DNA of 18,313 nt from Chromera velia (Eukaryota > Sar > Chromeraceae). This document shows, in pieces, positions 16,579 through 18,313 of this stretch. The position numbers and the translations under genes were made by a program. Location: positions 46,458-64,770 of the forward strand of contig JAHBMJ010005770.1 of the NCBI GenBank assembly GCA_018398765.1, read 5' to 3'. Each line of letters begins with the position of its first letter. Position 1 is the stretch's first letter. The notes beneath the pieces are model-generated. The model ran no database searches. It was not told where the DNA came from and worked only from the letters and a program-made list of their open reading frames with translations.

Positions 16579-18313
16579 TTGGGCAACACAATTTTACGCG
16601 TTGGAGGCCCCCCGCGCAGCCAAACAGCAGCAGGAGAAGACGGCCGAGGCTCCCCACCCAGCCAAACAGCAGCAAGAGAAGACAGCCGAGGCCCCCCGCG
16701 CAGCCAAACAGCAGCAGGAGAAGACCAAAGGGCCCCCCCACGCGAGGCCCCGCACGATCGACCGCTGAGAGAGAAGGAAAGCGAGGTGAACGCAGGCATA
16801 CGAGCGGCCGAGGAGGAGAAGCGCCCCCTGACAAGAGAGGAGGCCGACCGCCTCATGGAGGCAGCCTTCGGGGCCCCCAGGGAGCCAGGAGGGAAGCCCC
16901 CCCTCGCACAGGGAAGGTGGGAGAGAGAGTGGAGGCGTGCACAGCGTCTACACCCCAACAGGCAGTACGCATTCCCCAAAAGGGGCACAGGGAGGAGGCT
17001 AGTACGGCTGACGCAATCCCTAATTGCAGGGATTAGGAGCGGGGACAACCCAAGCGAAGCGCCCCTGCTGATGCTAGACCTTACCCTCCGGAGGGACCCC
17101 CGTATCAAAAAGGCAAAGAAGGTACGGGAGACCATCGAGAGCAGGCTAGATTTGTGGGAGCAGGGGGAGAAGGGAAGAGAAACCCTCCTTCAGGAGGCAA
17201 CCAAAATTAGCAGAAGAGCCCACAGCAGCAGCAGGAGGGGGGAGAGCGAGAGCCGATCAAAAAGGGAAGAACTCGAGAAGGCAGCGGGCCTCCCCGAGAT
17301 GAGGAAATTCGAAACTTCATCCAGGTGGGGGAGATGAGGAGGGGAACATGGATACTGACAGGCCGAGAGAAAGGGGGAGTCCTGGACGGGGAAGATACCT
17401 TCACCAAGAGAGGACAAACCTACCAGGTAGCAGAGACCCTGAAAGCCAAACATCCCCCCGGAAAAACACCCCAAGCAGCAGCACTAGAAGCGATGCCCAG
17501 AGAGGGCCTCCCCACCCTCATACCCCTCCTAATCACCGAGGAGGACATCGCCGCAGTAGCACGCCGCCTCTAAGGCAGCGCGGGGCCGTCTGGATTCGAT
17601 AGCACACAGCTCCGCACCGCAGTCCTAAGCCTAGGGAGGGAGAGTAGAGAGTTAAGGGAAGAACTCGCAAACTTAGCAACAGAAATGGGGAGGAGGGTGT
17701 TCGAGTGGGACCAGGCGAAGGCACTCATGGCATGCCGACTGGTCACGCTAGACAAATGCCCCGGGGTGCGTCCGGTAGGAATCGGGGAGGCGATCAGGCG
17801 CCTCCTTGGAAAAGCAGTTATGAAGGAGACTAGAGAGGAACTGCAGGAGGCATGCGGAGCCGATCAGCTGTGCAGTGGCCTCATGGGAGGCCTGGAAGGG
17901 AGGATTCATGCAGTGAGGGAGCTCTGGGAGACCCTCACACAGGAAGCCGGCGACGATCCCGAGAAGGCATTCGGAACCCTCCTAATAGACGCCGAAAACG
18001 CCTTCAACGCAGCAAATCGCACAGCGGGGCTGTGGAATGCCCGCATACTCTGGCCCAGAGCCTCCACATTCCTCTTCAACTGCTATAGGGGGGATGCAGA
18101 GCTCTTCCTAAGAGGAACCCACGGGACCACCACCATCAGCAGCAGAGAGGGATGGACGCAAGGGGACCCGATGTCGATGGCAGGGTACGCCATCACCATC
18201 CTCCCCCTCGTCCGAGCTCTCCGAGGCAGCGGGAGCGGGCAGACGGAAAGCGAGAAACAGTCGGAAGCAAGCGGGAGCAGCCAGGCAGCCGGAGAGAAAC
18301 AGACAAGGATGAG
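16579..18313 (+). pseudogene. Second reverse-transcriptase element (RPVGIGE / TQGDP type), broken, partial
   Basis: The N-terminal part (frame of 16579-17337) is basic and helical (RLVRLTQSLIAGIRSGDNPS, then TIESRLDLWEQGEKG). A frameshift between about 17210 and 17310 leads into FIQVGEMRRGTWILTGREKG. That frame holds EEDIAAVARRL, a TAA at 17571-17573, then GSAGPSGFDSTQLR and the RT proper: CPGVRPVGIGEAIRRLLGKA from about 17754, LLIDAENAFNAANR at about 17977-18018 (motif A Asp) and EGWTQGDPMSMAGYA at about 18145-18190 (motif B). The YxDD motif should lie beyond the right edge. The motif set resembles an RT family seen scattered in protist and invertebrate genomes, with no close relation to the LINE at 9.5-11.3 kb. 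It is judged inactive because of at least one frameshift and one stop; the rest of the copy lies outside the window. Confidence 0.85.
16604..16729 (+). repeat. 3 x 42-bp tandem repeat (14-residue coding units)
   Basis: Copies start at 16604, 16646 and 16688. In the frame beginning at 16604 each encodes EAP(R/H)(A/P)AKQQQEKTA, a Gln/Lys/Glu-rich unit; this frame closes at a TGA near 16766. The next coding stretch of the retroelement is in a different frame, and a C7 run at about 16733-16739 is a likely slip site. Confidence 0.85.

Overview
The window looks like nuclear DNA of a eukaryotic protist with spliceosomal introns. The best inference is a chromerid-like or other alveolate alga, at moderate confidence. 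The grounds are GT-AG introns, a first exon encoding a signal peptide followed by a plastid-leader-like GFLAP stretch, a large ribonuclease-inhibitor-type leucine-rich-repeat gene, two unrelated non-LTR-type reverse transcriptase relics, heavy microsatellite load and no bacterial gene organisation. No taxon-specific marker is present, so the assignment is not proven.

Layout. 1-1399 (minus): first three exons of a 3'(2'),5'-bisphosphate nucleotidase (BPNT1/inositol monophosphatase superfamily) running off the left edge. Its second exon/intron junction is tandemly triplicated (440-577). 1400-2916: mostly non-coding, with a 183-bp foldback MITE (2327-2509). 2917-7891 (plus): a gene I do not recognise, reconstructed as about seven small exons. 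It has an N-terminal signal peptide, and its introns are swollen by TG and CTTT microsatellites and by several arrays in which a host segment of about 24-70 bp is duplicated around a small hairpin. 7892-9250: non-coding purine-rich flank and an AT-rich foldback. 9250-11280 (minus): a 5'-truncated, decayed LINE reverse transcriptase. 11280-12173 (plus): a leader-like stretch and a gag-like ORF fragment that runs into a 15-unit satellite-like array (12117-13174) carrying the same hairpin. 13473-16062 (plus): a leucine-rich-repeat gene with an in-frame TGA and then frameshifted LRR remnants. 16070-16279: an AT-rich element that appears to cut off the LRR remnant. 16401-16465: a tRNA-like (SINE-like) A-box/B-box pair. 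16579-18313 (plus): a second, different reverse transcriptase element broken by frameshifts and one TAA, running off the right edge.

Most striking pattern. One short inverted-repeat motif (core TTCTGTATGAAA, with its complement) recurs at five places between about 4.3 and 13.1 kb. Every time it sits between direct duplications of unrelated local sequence, about 24-41 bp at four loci and about 66 bp at the oldest-looking one. At one of these places the element reads, on the minus strand, as the motif followed by poly-A. Two of the duplicated segments are exon starts, and the element itself ends in a TGCAG splice-acceptor-like sequence there. This looks like a small hairpin element or duplication process acting on splice junctions, similar in spirit to introner elements, and it is the part of the window most worth following up.
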